Assembly: GCF_037997115.1 (NCBI RefSeq)
Contig: NZ_CP150484.1
Coordinates: forward strand, 2,622,594-2,686,593
DNA length: 64,000 nucleotides
Source of the DNA: Amycolatopsis coloradensis
GTDB taxonomy: Bacteria; Actinomycetota; Actinomycetes; Mycobacteriales; Pseudonocardiaceae
Direction of reading: 5' to 3'
A model generated the notes under the pieces. It did no database searches and was not told where the DNA came from. It saw only the letters and a program-made list of their open reading frames with translations. A program made the position numbers and the translations under genes. This document shows positions 16,408-24,944 of the stretch, piece by piece. Each line of letters begins with the position of its first letter. The first letter of the stretch is position 1.

Positions 16408-17367
16408 ATGCGCGCAGTACAGGTGACCGAATTCGGCGGACCCGAGGTGCTCAACCTCGTCGACCTCCCCGAGCCCGTCCCGGGCCCAGGTCAGCAGCTG
16501 GTCGAGGTCGACCGGATCGGCGTCAACTACGCCGACACCCACCAGGCCGAGAACTCGTATCTCGCCCCGAGCAAGCTCCCGCTCGTCCCCGGCGGCGAGA
16601 TCGTCGGCCGCACCGCGGACGGCAAGCGTGTCGTCGCGCTCCTCAACGGTGGCGGCGGCTACGCCGAGCGAGCGGTCGCCGACGAGGTCACCAGCTTCGA
16701 CGTGCCGGACGGCGTCGACGACCTGACCGCGCTGTCCTTCATCGTCCAGGGCACCACCGCCTCGCTCCTGCTGCGCAAGAGCGCCCACCTCGAACCCGGC
16801 GAATCCGTCGTCGTGCACGCGGCCGCGGGCGGGGTCGGCTCCATCGCCGTGCAGCTGGCGAAGGCCTGGGGAGCGGGCCGGGTCATCGCGACCGCCAGCA
16901 GCGACGAGAAGCGCGCGCTCGCCCTCGAACTCGGCGCCGACGTCGCCATCGATTCGCGCGCCGAGAACATGACGGACGCTCTTCGCGAGGCGAACGGCGG
17001 CAAGCGCGTCGACATCGTGCTCGACATGACCGGCGGCACGGTCACGGACCAGAGCATCGCGGCCCTCGCGCCGTTCGGCCGCCTCGCGTTCTACGGCATG
17101 GCCAGCCGCGAGAACCCCAAGCCGATCGAAGCCCGCAACCTCCTCGGGCACAGCACCACCGTTTCCGGGATGTGGCTGCCGCACGCCTTCAAACTCCCCG
17201 GAAACGTCTTCGGGCGCACGCTCGACGAGCTTTTCGAGCTGGCACTCGCCGACCGGGTCCGCGCCATCGCCGGCGGTGAGTACGCGCTGTCCGATGCGCG
17301 CACCGCCCACGAGGCCCTGCGCTCGCGCGGCACGATGGGCAAGCTTCTGCTGGATCCCACCAAGTAG
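16408..17367 (+). CDS. Zinc-independent MDR quinone oxidoreductase / enoyl reductase-like protein
   Basis: The 319-residue protein is a medium-chain dehydrogenase/reductase of the quinone oxidoreductase type. It begins MRAVQVTEFGGPEVL, carries INYADT-like and LVPGGEIVG segments and has the NADPH-binding motif VHAAAGGVGSIAVQLAKAWG near residue 135. There are no structural zinc cysteines. The ATG at 16408 is chosen because GAGGAG lies seven bases upstream; an ATG two codons earlier is too close to it. It reduces quinones or conjugated enones with NADPH, substrate unknown. It is probably repressed by the divergent QsdR-like regulator. Its stop ends one base before the convergent pabB gene. Confidence 0.88.
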   Translation: MRAVQVTEFGGPEVLNLVDLPEPVPGPGQQLVEVDRIGVNYADTHQAENSYLAPSKLPLVPGGEIVGRTADGKRVVALLNGGGGYAERAVADEVTSFDVPDGVDDLTALSFIVQGTTASLLLRKSAHLEPGESVVVHAAAGGVGSIAVQLAKAWGAGRVIATASSDEKRALALELGADVAIDSRAENMTDALREANGGKRVDIVLDMTGGTVTDQSIAALAPFGRLAFYGMASRENPKPIEARNLLGHSTTVSGMWLPHAFKLPGNVFGRTLDELFELALADRVRAIAGGEYALSDARTAHEALRSRGTMGKLLLDPTK

Positions 17368-17368
17368 T

Positions 17369-18646
17369 TCAGCCGAGCAGGCGCTCCAGCGGGGCGGATT
17401 TGTGCAGGCATTCCTGCCATTCCGCTTCGCTGTCGGAGTCGGCGGTGATCCCGCCGCCGACTCCCAGCTCGATCGTGTCTTCGTGGATTTCGAAGGTTCT
17501 GATCGCGACGTTCAGTTCCAGCCCGGCGATCGGCGAAGCGAGTCCGATCGCGCCTGTGTAGACGCCACGCGCGGCCGGCTCCAGTTCGGCGATCAGATCC
17601 AGCGCGCGGATCTTCGGCGCGCCCGTGACGGAGCCCGGCGGGAAGGTGGCCGCCAGCAGTGCGGCGTCGTCGATGTCGTCGGCGAGGGATCCCTCCACAG
17701 TGGACTCCAGATGCCAGACCCCCGGCGCGGGCCGGACCGCGAGCAGTTCGGGAACCCGTACGGTGCCGGTGGCGCACACCCGCCCGAGATCGTTGCGGAC
17801 GAGATCGGTGATCATCACGTTCTCGGCGACGTCCTTGGTGGATTCCCGCAGCCGCTGCGCGAGATGCGCGTCGGCGGCGTTCCGCCGCGGCAGCGTGCCC
17901 TTGATCGGCGTCGACCGGACGTGCCGCCCATTCCTGGCAAGGAAAAGCTCGGGGGAGAACGACACGACCGAGCCCCAGTCGCCGCTGAGGAACGCCGCCC
18001 GGCGTGCTCCCAGGCGACGCGCACCCTCGGCGAACAAGGCGATCGGGTCGCCGGTGAACTTCCCGCTGAAGCGAGCGCAGATATTCGCCTGGAACAGCTC
18101 TCCGGCTTCGATCGCGTGCACACAGGCTTTGACCGCGTCGTAGTGCTCCGAGGGAAGCGGACGCGACAACGGGCCGGAACTCCAAGCCGTCGCTTCGGGA
18201 ACCTCGGCAAGGGCGGATTCCACCGCGGCCACTTCGTCGACCGGATCCGGGGCGTCGTCGGGAACCAGGGCTTCGAACCACCACGTACCGTCCGCGTCCA
18301 GCCGCAGCACCCTGTCGACCCAGCCCCAGGCAGCCGGAGGAAGCGCGCCGGACCGGCCGGCGGGATCGGTCAAGTCATAACCCAGGTAACCGAACCAGCC
18401 GCCCCCGACCGCGCCGGGTATCGCGTTACGAACGTCAGGCAGCAGGGTGGGGATCGCGAACGCTTCCGCCACGTCCCGGACAGGAGCCAGGGAAGCGTTG
18501 AGCGCGATGACCGCGCGCGACGAGAACCACTCTCCGCACAGTGCGGCGGGCGGTGCGAGTCCGAGCTTTTCGGCGCGTACCCCGAGGACCGCCAGCGCCC
18601 GTTCGGGCCCGACGTCCGTCCGCAGCCTCCGGCACATCAACCGCAC
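17369..18646 (-). CDS. pabB: Aminodeoxychorismate synthase component I
   Basis: The 425-residue protein is a chorismate-utilising enzyme that makes aminodeoxychorismate for folate with a glutamine amidotransferase partner, which is not nearby. Motifs run in order: GELFQANICARFSG, SPELFL, the active-site PIKGT that marks PabB rather than TrpE (PIAGT), NVMITDLVRNDLGRVC and GSVTGAPKIRALDLI. It starts at GTG 18646; an ATG three codons in is also possible. The position between rsmI and metG matches the M. tuberculosis neighbourhood as I recall it (Rv1005c). There is no PabC-like lyase fused or adjacent. Confidence 0.9.
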   Translation of the reverse strand: MRLMCRRLRTDVGPERALAVLGVRAEKLGLAPPAALCGEWFSSRAVIALNASLAPVRDVAEAFAIPTLLPDVRNAIPGAVGGGWFGYLGYDLTDPAGRSGALPPAAWGWVDRVLRLDADGTWWFEALVPDDAPDPVDEVAAVESALAEVPEATAWSSGPLSRPLPSEHYDAVKACVHAIEAGELFQANICARFSGKFTGDPIALFAEGARRLGARRAAFLSGDWGSVVSFSPELFLARNGRHVRSTPIKGTLPRRNAADAHLAQRLRESTKDVAENVMITDLVRNDLGRVCATGTVRVPELLAVRPAPGVWHLESTVEGSLADDIDDAALLAATFPPGSVTGAPKIRALDLIAELEPAARGVYTGAIGLASPIAGLELNVAIRTFEIHEDTIELGVGGGITADSDSEAEWQECLHKSAPLERLLG

Positions 18647-18755
18647 GCGACATTGTCACCGTCCGGATAGCCGGAAAGGCAACCCGTGTCGGCCGGAAAG
18701 TGAGATCCGCGACCACGCGGTGACATCGTGCACACCCGTCGTCACGCAGTGAGCA

Positions 18756-19376
18756 CTACAAGAGCACATCCGTGAGCTTGAAGGGGTAGACCACGGCGTC
18801 CTGCGCGATCGGTCCGTCCACACCGGGCAGCCCGGTACCGAAACCGTGCTGATGCAGGCCCAATCGCGAGTGGAACCATCCCGGTCTTCCCGGGATTTCG
18901 TTGTGCCTGACCAGCCACAACACCACTTCGCTGTCCGCCCACTTGTCCGGCCGCAAGCGGTTCGTCCAGCAGTCGAGCCCCGCGTACACCAGCACGCGTT
19001 CGACGCGCGCCGCGTGCCGGACGTGTTTGATCCACGCCTTGATGAACCGGTCGTCGACGCTGGGTGCCTCCACCTCGAGCGCGGGTGCGAGCGAACCGGG
19101 TGCGAACGCGCCGAGCGCGCTCGCGGTCCGCACGAAATGGTCGGCCTGGTCGTGGACGGCGCCGGGACGGGCGTAGTGCCGTGCGCCGGTATGGATGCCG
19201 GCGTGCTGCGCGCCGGTCAGATTGCGTTCCGCCGCTGCGTCCCGCCAGTTGGTGTTTTCGGTGACGGTGACCGACGCGAACCGGATGTCGGCGCCGCGCA
19301 CCGCCGCCCAGTCCGTCACCGTCTCGCGGTGGGAGAGGGTGACGCCGTGCTCACCTTCCGGATCGATAGAACTCAC
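18756..19376 (-). CDS. GH25-like muramidase domain protein, apparently cytoplasmic
   Basis: The 206-residue protein resembles glycoside hydrolase family 25 lysozymes. An N-terminal TVTDWAAVRGADIRFASV segment corresponds to the DW..VK..G..FAF motif, and HYARPGAVHDQADHFV and the strand PALEVEAPS follow, where DxE is normal. The likely catalytic Glu is kept but the first acid is Glu rather than Asp, and the usual N-terminal GxDVS motif is replaced by SSIDPEG. No signal peptide is visible, which is odd for a wall hydrolase. It may be exported by another route, start further upstream, or have lost activity. It stands alone beside pabB. Confidence 0.65.
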   Translation of the reverse strand: MSSIDPEGEHGVTLSHRETVTDWAAVRGADIRFASVTVTENTNWRDAAAERNLTGAQHAGIHTGARHYARPGAVHDQADHFVRTASALGAFAPGSLAPALEVEAPSVDDRFIKAWIKHVRHAARVERVLVYAGLDCWTNRLRPDKWADSEVVLWLVRHNEIPGRPGWFHSRLGLHQHGFGTGLPGVDGPIAQDAVVYPFKLTDVLL

Positions 19377-19401
19377 CTGCCTCGAATTTCGCCCCAGAAC
19401 G

Positions 19402-19452
19402 ACCGAAAGGTCACCCTACGTCCGCGGAGCGGCCGCAAGGTGACCTTTCGGT
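19402..19452. terminator. Hairpin with 14-bp perfect arms (AAGGTCACC type)
   Basis: ACCGAAAGGTCACC (19402-19415) is perfectly complementary to 19439-19452, with a 23-bp GC-rich centre. It follows the end of the exporter permease gene (stop at 19463) on the minus strand and precedes the GH25 start, so it should terminate the exporter operon. The AAGGTCACC core recurs in the hairpin after rpfB. Confidence 0.65.
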
Positions 19453-19462
19453 TCAGCGTGTC

Positions 19463-20227
19463 TCAGGCGTTTTCGCGTTGGAACGTCCGTGAGCCCCACC
19501 AGATGGCCAGAACGGCCATGACCAGCACCACGACGCTCCCGGTGAACAGAGCGTCCATCGAGAAGTCACCCCGGAAACTGTTCCGCTCGACATCCACCAC
19601 GTGCCGGAACGGATTGATGCGGGAAATCGTGTACAGCCACTCCGGCGCCGAGCCCGCGGTGATCGGGATCAGGATTCCGGAAAGCAGCAGCAGCGGCATG
19701 AGAACGGCGTTGAGCAAAGCCGGGAATGTGTCTTCGCTCTTGAGGGTCAACGCCAGCGCGTACGAGCACGACGCCAACGTGATGGACAGAAGGAAGACGA
19801 TCACCAGGCTGAGCACGACGCCGCCGAACGGTGCGTTCAGGTCGAAGACCAGATACGCCAGCGCGATGATGAGCAAAGCCTGGACGACGGTCTGCAGCGC
19901 GTTGGCGAGCACCTTGCCCAGCAGCAACGCCACCCGGCTCACCGGTGTGACCCGCATCCGCTCGACCACGCCCGAGCGGTACTCCGCGAGGAGCCCGAAC
20001 CCGACGAATGAGCTGCCGAACAGCGCGAGCTGCGCGATGATCGCCGGCGTGAAGATCATCCAGCCGTCCACATCGGACAGGCCTTGCGCGTTGAGCGCCT
20101 TCACCAGAAGCGGTCCGAAGAAGAACAAGTAGAGCAGCGGCTGCATGACGCCGATGGCCAGCCATGTCGGGTTGCGCAACGCCGCGAGCATGTCACGGCG
20201 GAAGATCAACCAGGTGTCATGCAACAT
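19463..20227 (-). CDS. ABC-2 type transporter permease, DrrB-like
   Basis: The 254-residue integral membrane protein has six hydrophobic segments and belongs to the ABC-2/DrrB family. MQPLLYLFFFGPLL marks the first transmembrane region, and AEYRSGVVERMRVTPVSRVALLLGKV is the conserved cytosolic loop. With the preceding ATPase it should form an exporter for a drug-like or lipid substrate. Its start overlaps the end of the ATPase gene by 11 nt, so the two are coupled. Regulation is probably by the PadR protein encoded just upstream. The substrate is unknown, and no biosynthetic genes are close by. Confidence 0.9.
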   Translation of the reverse strand: MLHDTWLIFRRDMLAALRNPTWLAIGVMQPLLYLFFFGPLLVKALNAQGLSDVDGWMIFTPAIIAQLALFGSSFVGFGLLAEYRSGVVERMRVTPVSRVALLLGKVLANALQTVVQALLIIALAYLVFDLNAPFGGVVLSLVIVFLLSITLASCSYALALTLKSEDTFPALLNAVLMPLLLLSGILIPITAGSAPEWLYTISRINPFRHVVDVERNSFRGDFSMDALFTGSVVVLVMAVLAIWWGSRTFQRENA

Positions 20228-21227
20228 GCGTGGTCTCCTTCTCCGCGGCGGCGTCGACCGGCGCGCCTTCTTCGGCGTCGCGCAGGCTCCTGCCCGTCAG
20301 GGTCAGGAAGACGTCGTCGAGCGTCGGCCGGTGCACCTGCATGGACGCCATCGCGATGCCACGCGCGTCCAGTGCTCGAAGCAGTTCGGGCATCGCGGTG
20401 TCGCCGCGAGGAACCCGGAATCGCACGGTGCCGTCGGTGACGGTCAGTTCGTGTGCTCCTTCGAGGCGGCCCGCGACCTCCGCGGTCTCGGCCGCCGATT
20501 CCGGTGAGACCCCGATGACGACGCTGTCACCGGAAACCCGCGCCTTCAACGAGTCCGGTGTGCCTTCGGCGACGATCTTCCCGTCGTCGATGACGATCAG
20601 CCGGTCCGAGAGCGCGTCGGCCTCGTCGAGGTAGTGCGTGGTCAGGAAGACCGTGACACCTTGCTCGTCGCGCAACCTCCGGATGTGGTCCCAGAGGTTC
20701 GCCCGGCTCTGCGGGTCGAGCCCTGTCGACGGTTCGTCGAGGAAGACGAGACCGGGTGAGTGGATCAGCCCGAGCGCGATGTCGAGACGGCGACGCTGTC
20801 CGCCCGACAGAGTCGCGGTCATCCGCTGGTCGAGCCCGGCGAGGTCCAGTTGTTCGGCGAGGACGGCCCCGCGTGCGAGCGCGTCCGCCTTGCTCATCCG
20901 ATACAGCCTGCCTTGGAATTCGATCTCCTCGACGACCTTGCTCGCAGGCGCGGTGCCGCCGCCCTGAGCGACATAGCCGATTCGCCGACGCACCCCCAGC
21001 GGGTCGGCGAGCAGGTCGCAGCCGCCGACCGTCGCCTCACCGGCGGTGGGCTTGAGCAGCGTCGTCAGCATGCGCAGGGTCGTGGTCTTCCCCGCGCCGT
21101 TCGGTCCCAGGAAGCCGACCAGTTCCCCGGCCGACACGTCGAGATCGACGCCTTTGACGGCGTGGACCTCGCCCCCATTGCGGCCCTTGCGGCGGAACCG
21201 CCGCTCAAGGCCGCGTGCCTTGATCAT
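20217..21227 (-). CDS. ABC transporter ATP-binding protein, DrrA-like
   Basis: The 336-residue ATPase has all catalytic motifs: Walker A GPNGAGKTT (about residue 41), Q-loop in GYVAQGG, signature LSGGQRRRLDIA, Walker B LVFLDEPSTGLD and H-loop TTHYLDEAD. The C-terminal DrrA-type extension (about 230-310) includes HRPTLDDVFLTLTGRS. It energises the DrrB-like permease encoded next to it. The ATG is preceded by AAAGGAG. The 88-bp upstream region, which separates it from the PadR gene, holds two TAGTCAA-type palindromes. The daunorubicin-resistance name reflects family, not proven substrate. Confidence 0.92.
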   Translation of the reverse strand: MIKARGLERRFRRKGRNGGEVHAVKGVDLDVSAGELVGFLGPNGAGKTTTLRMLTTLLKPTAGEATVGGCDLLADPLGVRRRIGYVAQGGGTAPASKVVEEIEFQGRLYRMSKADALARGAVLAEQLDLAGLDQRMTATLSGGQRRRLDIALGLIHSPGLVFLDEPSTGLDPQSRANLWDHIRRLRDEQGVTVFLTTHYLDEADALSDRLIVIDDGKIVAEGTPDSLKARVSGDSVVIGVSPESAAETAEVAGRLEGAHELTVTDGTVRFRVPRGDTAMPELLRALDARGIAMASMQVHRPTLDDVFLTLTGRSLRDAEEGAPVDAAAEKETTHVA

Positions 21228-21250
21228 GTCTACTCCTTTCGAGCGCCCAG

Positions 21251-21319
21251 CTAGTCAAGTTTGACTAGTGGCAGGACGCACTGTGCCCTAGGAGTCGTTC
21301 CGTAGTCAAATTTGATTAC
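21251..21319. promoter_or_regulatory. Two PadR-type palindromic operators before the exporter operon
   Basis: CTAGTCAAGTTTGACTAG (21251-21268) is a perfect palindrome. GTAGTCAAATTTGATTAC (21302-21319) is the same motif with one mismatch, with centres 51 bp apart. The second overlaps the PadR stop codon. Both lie upstream of the exporter ATPase start, the expected place for the PadR repressor to bind. Confidence 0.7.
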
Positions 21320-21909
21320 TTGGGCGGCGCGCCGAACACGGCTTCGTCGTCGCCTTCGCCCGCCATGACGTACTCGCCGGCTTCAAGACGGCCGATCAAA
21401 TCCCGCATCCAGCTCACGTTCGCTTCCGCGTGCGCGCTCCACAGGCGGTACAGCTCGCTCACGTGCGGCGGTTTCCCCAGATCGACGGCGTGCTCACGGG
21501 CGTAATGAGTCGATTGGGCGTGCGCTTCCATGTTCGCCAGCTGCTGCTTCAGCAGGGCAAGTACCTGAGCGCGGGGAAGGGTCGGCATGAATGTGACCGC
21601 CGCAGACAGCGAGTACCCGGTGGCGTCGTCGCTCGACAACGCCCTGCCGAGTTGCACGAGGAACTCGGTCTCGCCGTCTTCGGTCAGTCTGTAGGCGACG
21701 CGATCGGGCCCGCCACCCGTCTCGACGTCCTCGACCTGTTCCAGCAGGCCTTCGGTGGTCATCTTCTTCAGCGCGTGATAGATCGAACCCGGCTGGACAT
21801 TGCCCCACTTGTCGGCCGCCCACGAGAGAAGCTCGCGCCGGACCTGGTAGCCGTGTGCCTTCCCGTACATGCGCACAACACCCAGCACCAGCAGACGCGT
21901 GGCGGACAC
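21316..21909 (-). CDS. PadR family transcriptional regulator
   Basis: This 197-residue protein has the PadR winged helix at the N-terminus (LLVLGVVRMYGKAHGYQVRR, then QPGSIYHALKKMTTEGLLE) and a C-terminal helical dimerisation domain of the Vir_act_alpha_C type. The GTG at 21909 is chosen because GGAGG lies five bases upstream; a longer frame continues to 21969 but without family similarity. It lies directly upstream of the DrrAB-like exporter in the same direction and should repress it through the TAGTCAA palindromes, with release by the exported compound. It is divergent from metG. Confidence 0.9.
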   Translation of the reverse strand: MSATRLLVLGVVRMYGKAHGYQVRRELLSWAADKWGNVQPGSIYHALKKMTTEGLLEQVEDVETGGGPDRVAYRLTEDGETEFLVQLGRALSSDDATGYSLSAAVTFMPTLPRAQVLALLKQQLANMEAHAQSTHYAREHAVDLGKPPHVSELYRLWSAHAEANVSWMRDLIGRLEAGEYVMAGEGDDEAVFGAPPK

Positions 21910-21971
21910 CGAGGCCTCCGATCCTCTCCCGGACAACAATGCCTTAGACGACGTCCGTAGGCTAAACAAGC

Positions 21972-23765
21972 ATGAGCACCCCAGTGTTGACTGCGGTGGC
22001 CTGGCCCTACGCCAACGGCCCCCGCCACATCGGCCACGTGTCCGGATTCGGCGTCCCGTCCGACGTCTTCTCCCGCTACCAGCGAATGGCCGGCAACCGG
22101 GTGCTCATGGTGTCCGGTACCGACGAACACGGCACCCCGATCACCGTCCAGGCCGACAAAGAAGGCATGACCTCCCAGCAGACGGCCGACAAGTACACCC
22201 GCCAGATCGGCCAGGACCTGCAGGGACTCGGCCTCACCTACGACCTGTTCACCCGCACCACCACGGGCAACCACGCAGAGGTCACGCAGCAGATCTTCCT
22301 CGCGCTGCACCGCAACGGCTATGTCGTCCCCAAGACGACCCGGGGCGCGATCAGCCCCTCCACAGGTCGCACCCTGCCCGACCGGTACATCGAAGGCACG
22401 TGCCCGATCTGCGGCTACGACGGCGCCCGCGGCGACCAGTGCGACAACTGCGGCAACCAGCTCGACGCCGCCGAACTGATCAACCCGAAGTCCCGGATCA
22501 ACGGTGAAACGCCGAAGTTCGTCGAGACCGAGCACTACTTCCTCGACCTGACGGCCTTCGTCGACACGCTGGGCAAGTGGCTGTCCAGTAAGACCGACTG
22601 GCGTCCGAACGTCCTCAACTTCACGAAGAACCTGATCGACGACATGCGGCCGCGGCCGATCACCCGCGATCTCGACTGGGGCGTGAAGATTCCGCTGGAC
22701 GGCTGGCGCGACCAGCCGCTCAAGCGCTTCTACGTCTGGTTCGACGCGGTCATCGGCTACTTCTCGGCGAGCGTCGAGTGGGCGCGGCGCACCGGTAACC
22801 CGGACGCCTGGCAGGAGTGGTGGAACAACCCGGACGCCCGCTCCTACTACTTCATGGGCAAGGACAACATCACCTTCCACGCCCAGATCTGGCCCGCGCT
22901 GCTCTTCGGCCACAACGGCGAAGGCGATCGAGGCGGCGTGGCGGGCAAGTACGGCAAGCTGCACCTGCCCGACGAGATCGTTTCCAGCGAGTTCCTCACC
23001 ATGAGCGGCTCGAAGTTCTCGACCTCGCGCGGCACGGTCATCTACGTCCACGACTTCCTTCGCGACTTCGGCCCGGACACACTGCGGTACTTCATCTCGG
23101 TCGCGGGACCCGAGACCCAGGACACCGACTTCACCTGGGACGAATTCGTCCGCCGGACCAACTTCGAACTGGCCAACGAGTGGGGCAACCTCGTCAACCG
23201 GTCCATCTCGATGGCCCACAAGAACGTCGGTGCCATTCCTCGCCCCGACGTCCCCACGGCCGCCGACGAGGAGCTCAAGGAGCTCTCCCGCAAGGCGTTC
23301 GACACCGCCGGCGCCCACTTGCAGCGGTCACGGTTCAAAGCCGCGGCGAGCGAGGCCATGCGTGTCGTCACCGCCGCGAACCGGTACCTGTCGGACCAGG
23401 AGCCCTGGAAGCTCAAGGACGACCCCGCCCGGCGCGACAGCGTTCTGCACACCGCGCTGCAGGTCGTCTCGGACGCCAACACGCTGCTGACTCCCTTCCT
23501 GCCCCACTCGGCGCAGAAGGTGCACGAGGCACTCGGTGGCACGGGCGTCTGGGCGGCCCAGCCCGAGCTTCAGGAAGTCGAGGACCTCGACATCCCCGGC
23601 CGGATCAACCCCATCATCACCGGCGACTACAAGGCCGAGCAGGCACGCTGGAAGTCCGTGCCGATCGAGGTCGGCAAGCCGCTGGAGAAGCCGACCCCGC
23701 TGTTCGCCAAGCTGGACCCGGAACTCGGCGAGACCGGTCCCGAATGGGCACCGATCTCGAAATGA
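21972..23765 (+). CDS. metG: Methionyl-tRNA synthetase
   Basis: The 597-residue class I synthetase charges tRNA-Met. It has the HIGH motif as HIGH in [12 protein letters not shown], the zinc-binding knuckle [18 protein letters not shown] near residue 145, which defines the zinc-containing MetG1 form, and the KMSKS equivalent in [10 protein letters not shown]. The anticodon-binding domain follows, with [14 protein letters not shown]. No C-terminal tRNA-binding appendix is present, as in mycobacteria. It is the first gene of a metG-tatD unit, with 7 nt between them. A TAGGCT box ends eight bases before the ATG, so the mRNA may have little or no leader. Confidence 0.97.
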   Translation: MSTPVLTAVAWPYANGPRHIGHVSGFGVPSDVFSRYQRMAGNRVLMVSGTDEHGTPITVQADKEGMTSQQTADKYTRQIGQDLQGLGLTYDLFTRTTTGNHAEVTQQIFLALHRNGYVVPKTTRGAISPSTGRTLPDRYIEGTCPICGYDGARGDQCDNCGNQLDAAELINPKSRINGETPKFVETEHYFLDLTAFVDTLGKWLSSKTDWRPNVLNFTKNLIDDMRPRPITRDLDWGVKIPLDGWRDQPLKRFYVWFDAVIGYFSASVEWARRTGNPDAWQEWWNNPDARSYYFMGKDNITFHAQIWPALLFGHNGEGDRGGVAGKYGKLHLPDEIVSSEFLTMSGSKFSTSRGTVIYVHDFLRDFGPDTLRYFISVAGPETQDTDFTWDEFVRRTNFELANEWGNLVNRSISMAHKNVGAIPRPDVPTAADEELKELSRKAFDTAGAHLQRSRFKAAASEAMRVVTAANRYLSDQEPWKLKDDPARRDSVLHTALQVVSDANTLLTPFLPHSAQKVHEALGGTGVWAAQPELQEVEDLDIPGRINPIITGDYKAEQARWKSVPIEVGKPLEKPTPLFAKLDPELGETGPEWAPISK

Positions 23766-23772
23766 CCGACTG

Positions 23773-24609
23773 ATGGGTGCGGAGAAGAAAGAGCCACCGC
23801 CGATCCCGGACAGGTTGCCGGTATCGGTGGTGGACGCGCATACCCACCTCGACGCGTGCGGCGCGGTCACCGCGGCTGATGTGACAGCCATGGTCGACCG
23901 CGCCGAACGCGCCGGTGTTTCGCGGGTGATCACCGTCGCGGACGACCTCGCGGCCGCTCGCTGGGCCGCGCAAGCGTCCACTTGGGACCCACGGGTCTGG
24001 GCCGCCGTCGCGATCCATCCCACACGCACCAAGGATTTCGGCGAACCCGAGAAATCCGAAGTGGAGAGTCTCGCCAGAGAGTCCAGAGTGGTCGCGGTCG
24101 GCGAGACCGGCCTCGACTACTACTGGGACTACTCGCCCCACGACGCCCAGCAGGACGCCTTCCGGTGGCATATCGATCTCGCCAAGCGGATCGGCAAACC
24201 GCTGATGATCCACGATCGGGACGCCCACGACGACGTCCTCCGGATCCTCGAGGAAGAGGGAGCGCCCGAGCAGGTCGTCTTCCACTGCTTCTCCGGAGAC
24301 GAGCACATCGCGCGCCGGTGCGTCGACGCGGGATACGTACTTTCGTTCGCCGGCACGGTCAGCTTCCGTAACGCCCGCGGGCTCCACGAGGCGGCACGGA
24401 TCGTTCCGGCGGACCAGTACCTCGTCGAAACGGACGCTCCGTTCCTGACCCCACATCCGTTCCGTGGGCGACCGAACGAGCCGTATTGCGCCGCCTACAC
24501 GGTCCGGCACCTCGCCTCGCTCAGGGGCGAGGCGGTACACGAGGTGGCCGAATCTGTGCGAATGACCGCTGAGCGGGTCTTCGGTTTGCCGACAGTCACC
24601 ACCGGTTGA
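23773..24609 (+). CDS. tatD: TatD family metal-dependent hydrolase (DNase-like)
   Basis: The 278-residue TIM-barrel protein carries the TatD metal ligands. VDAHTHLD near the N-terminus gives HxH, VGETGLDYYWD supplies the Glu, MIHDRDAHDD and VFHCFSGDEH supply His residues, and TDAPFLTPHP supplies the Asp. Family members are 3'-5' exonucleases or D-aminoacyl-tRNA-type hydrolases with two divalent metals. The ATG lies seven bases after the metG stop, so the genes are co-transcribed. It is followed by rpfB, the conserved actinobacterial order. The physiological substrate is not determined by sequence. Confidence 0.92.
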   Translation: MGAEKKEPPPIPDRLPVSVVDAHTHLDACGAVTAADVTAMVDRAERAGVSRVITVADDLAAARWAAQASTWDPRVWAAVAIHPTRTKDFGEPEKSEVESLARESRVVAVGETGLDYYWDYSPHDAQQDAFRWHIDLAKRIGKPLMIHDRDAHDDVLRILEEEGAPEQVVFHCFSGDEHIARRCVDAGYVLSFAGTVSFRNARGLHEAARIVPADQYLVETDAPFLTPHPFRGRPNEPYCAAYTVRHLASLRGEAVHEVAESVRMTAERVFGLPTVTTG

Positions 24610-24944
24610 ACGGATTGCGACATTAGTGATCATCAATGGTCCACTCTGATGAGTGACCAACGTCACGACACTCCGGGCGGTGTTTGCGCAACCCGGCGAG
24701 GTTCGTTACTGTCCCGTGATCGTGCCGGTCGGTACCCGCTCATGCGGTTTCCGGCTGTTACGCCCACAGTCACGTCAGTGCACGTCGGGGAAGCGGAACC
24801 AGGAGAGGTACGGCCTGGAACCGTGACGATGGCGCTGGCTGCGGGTGTCGGACTTCTAGAGGTGTGCCGAAGCGCGCATCGAGACGAAGGACGTAGTGGA
24901 GTGGTTGTCGAGCTCCTCGACGTCTTGGGAAAGGGAACGACCCA
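24610..24944 (+). promoter_or_regulatory. rpfB promoter and long 5' leader
   Basis: These 335 bp hold no convincing gene. A promoter is suggested by TTGCGC (24684-24689), a 17-bp spacer and TACTGT (24707-24712), which would give a leader of about 225 nt before the rpfB GTG. A long leader suggests RNA-level control. I could not fit the region to the c-di-AMP (ydaO) aptamer that precedes some actinobacterial rpf genes, and no clear terminator hairpin was found. Confidence 0.45.

Noticed and set aside
19463..21909. Part of an antibiotic biosynthetic cluster because of the DrrAB-like exporter.
   Set aside because: The neighbours are pabB, GH25 and metG, and no biosynthetic enzymes are present; a general efflux pump fits better.
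24610..24944. A c-di-AMP (ydaO) riboswitch upstream of rpfB.
   Set aside because: Some actinobacterial rpf genes carry one, but I could not find the conserved core or stems here.
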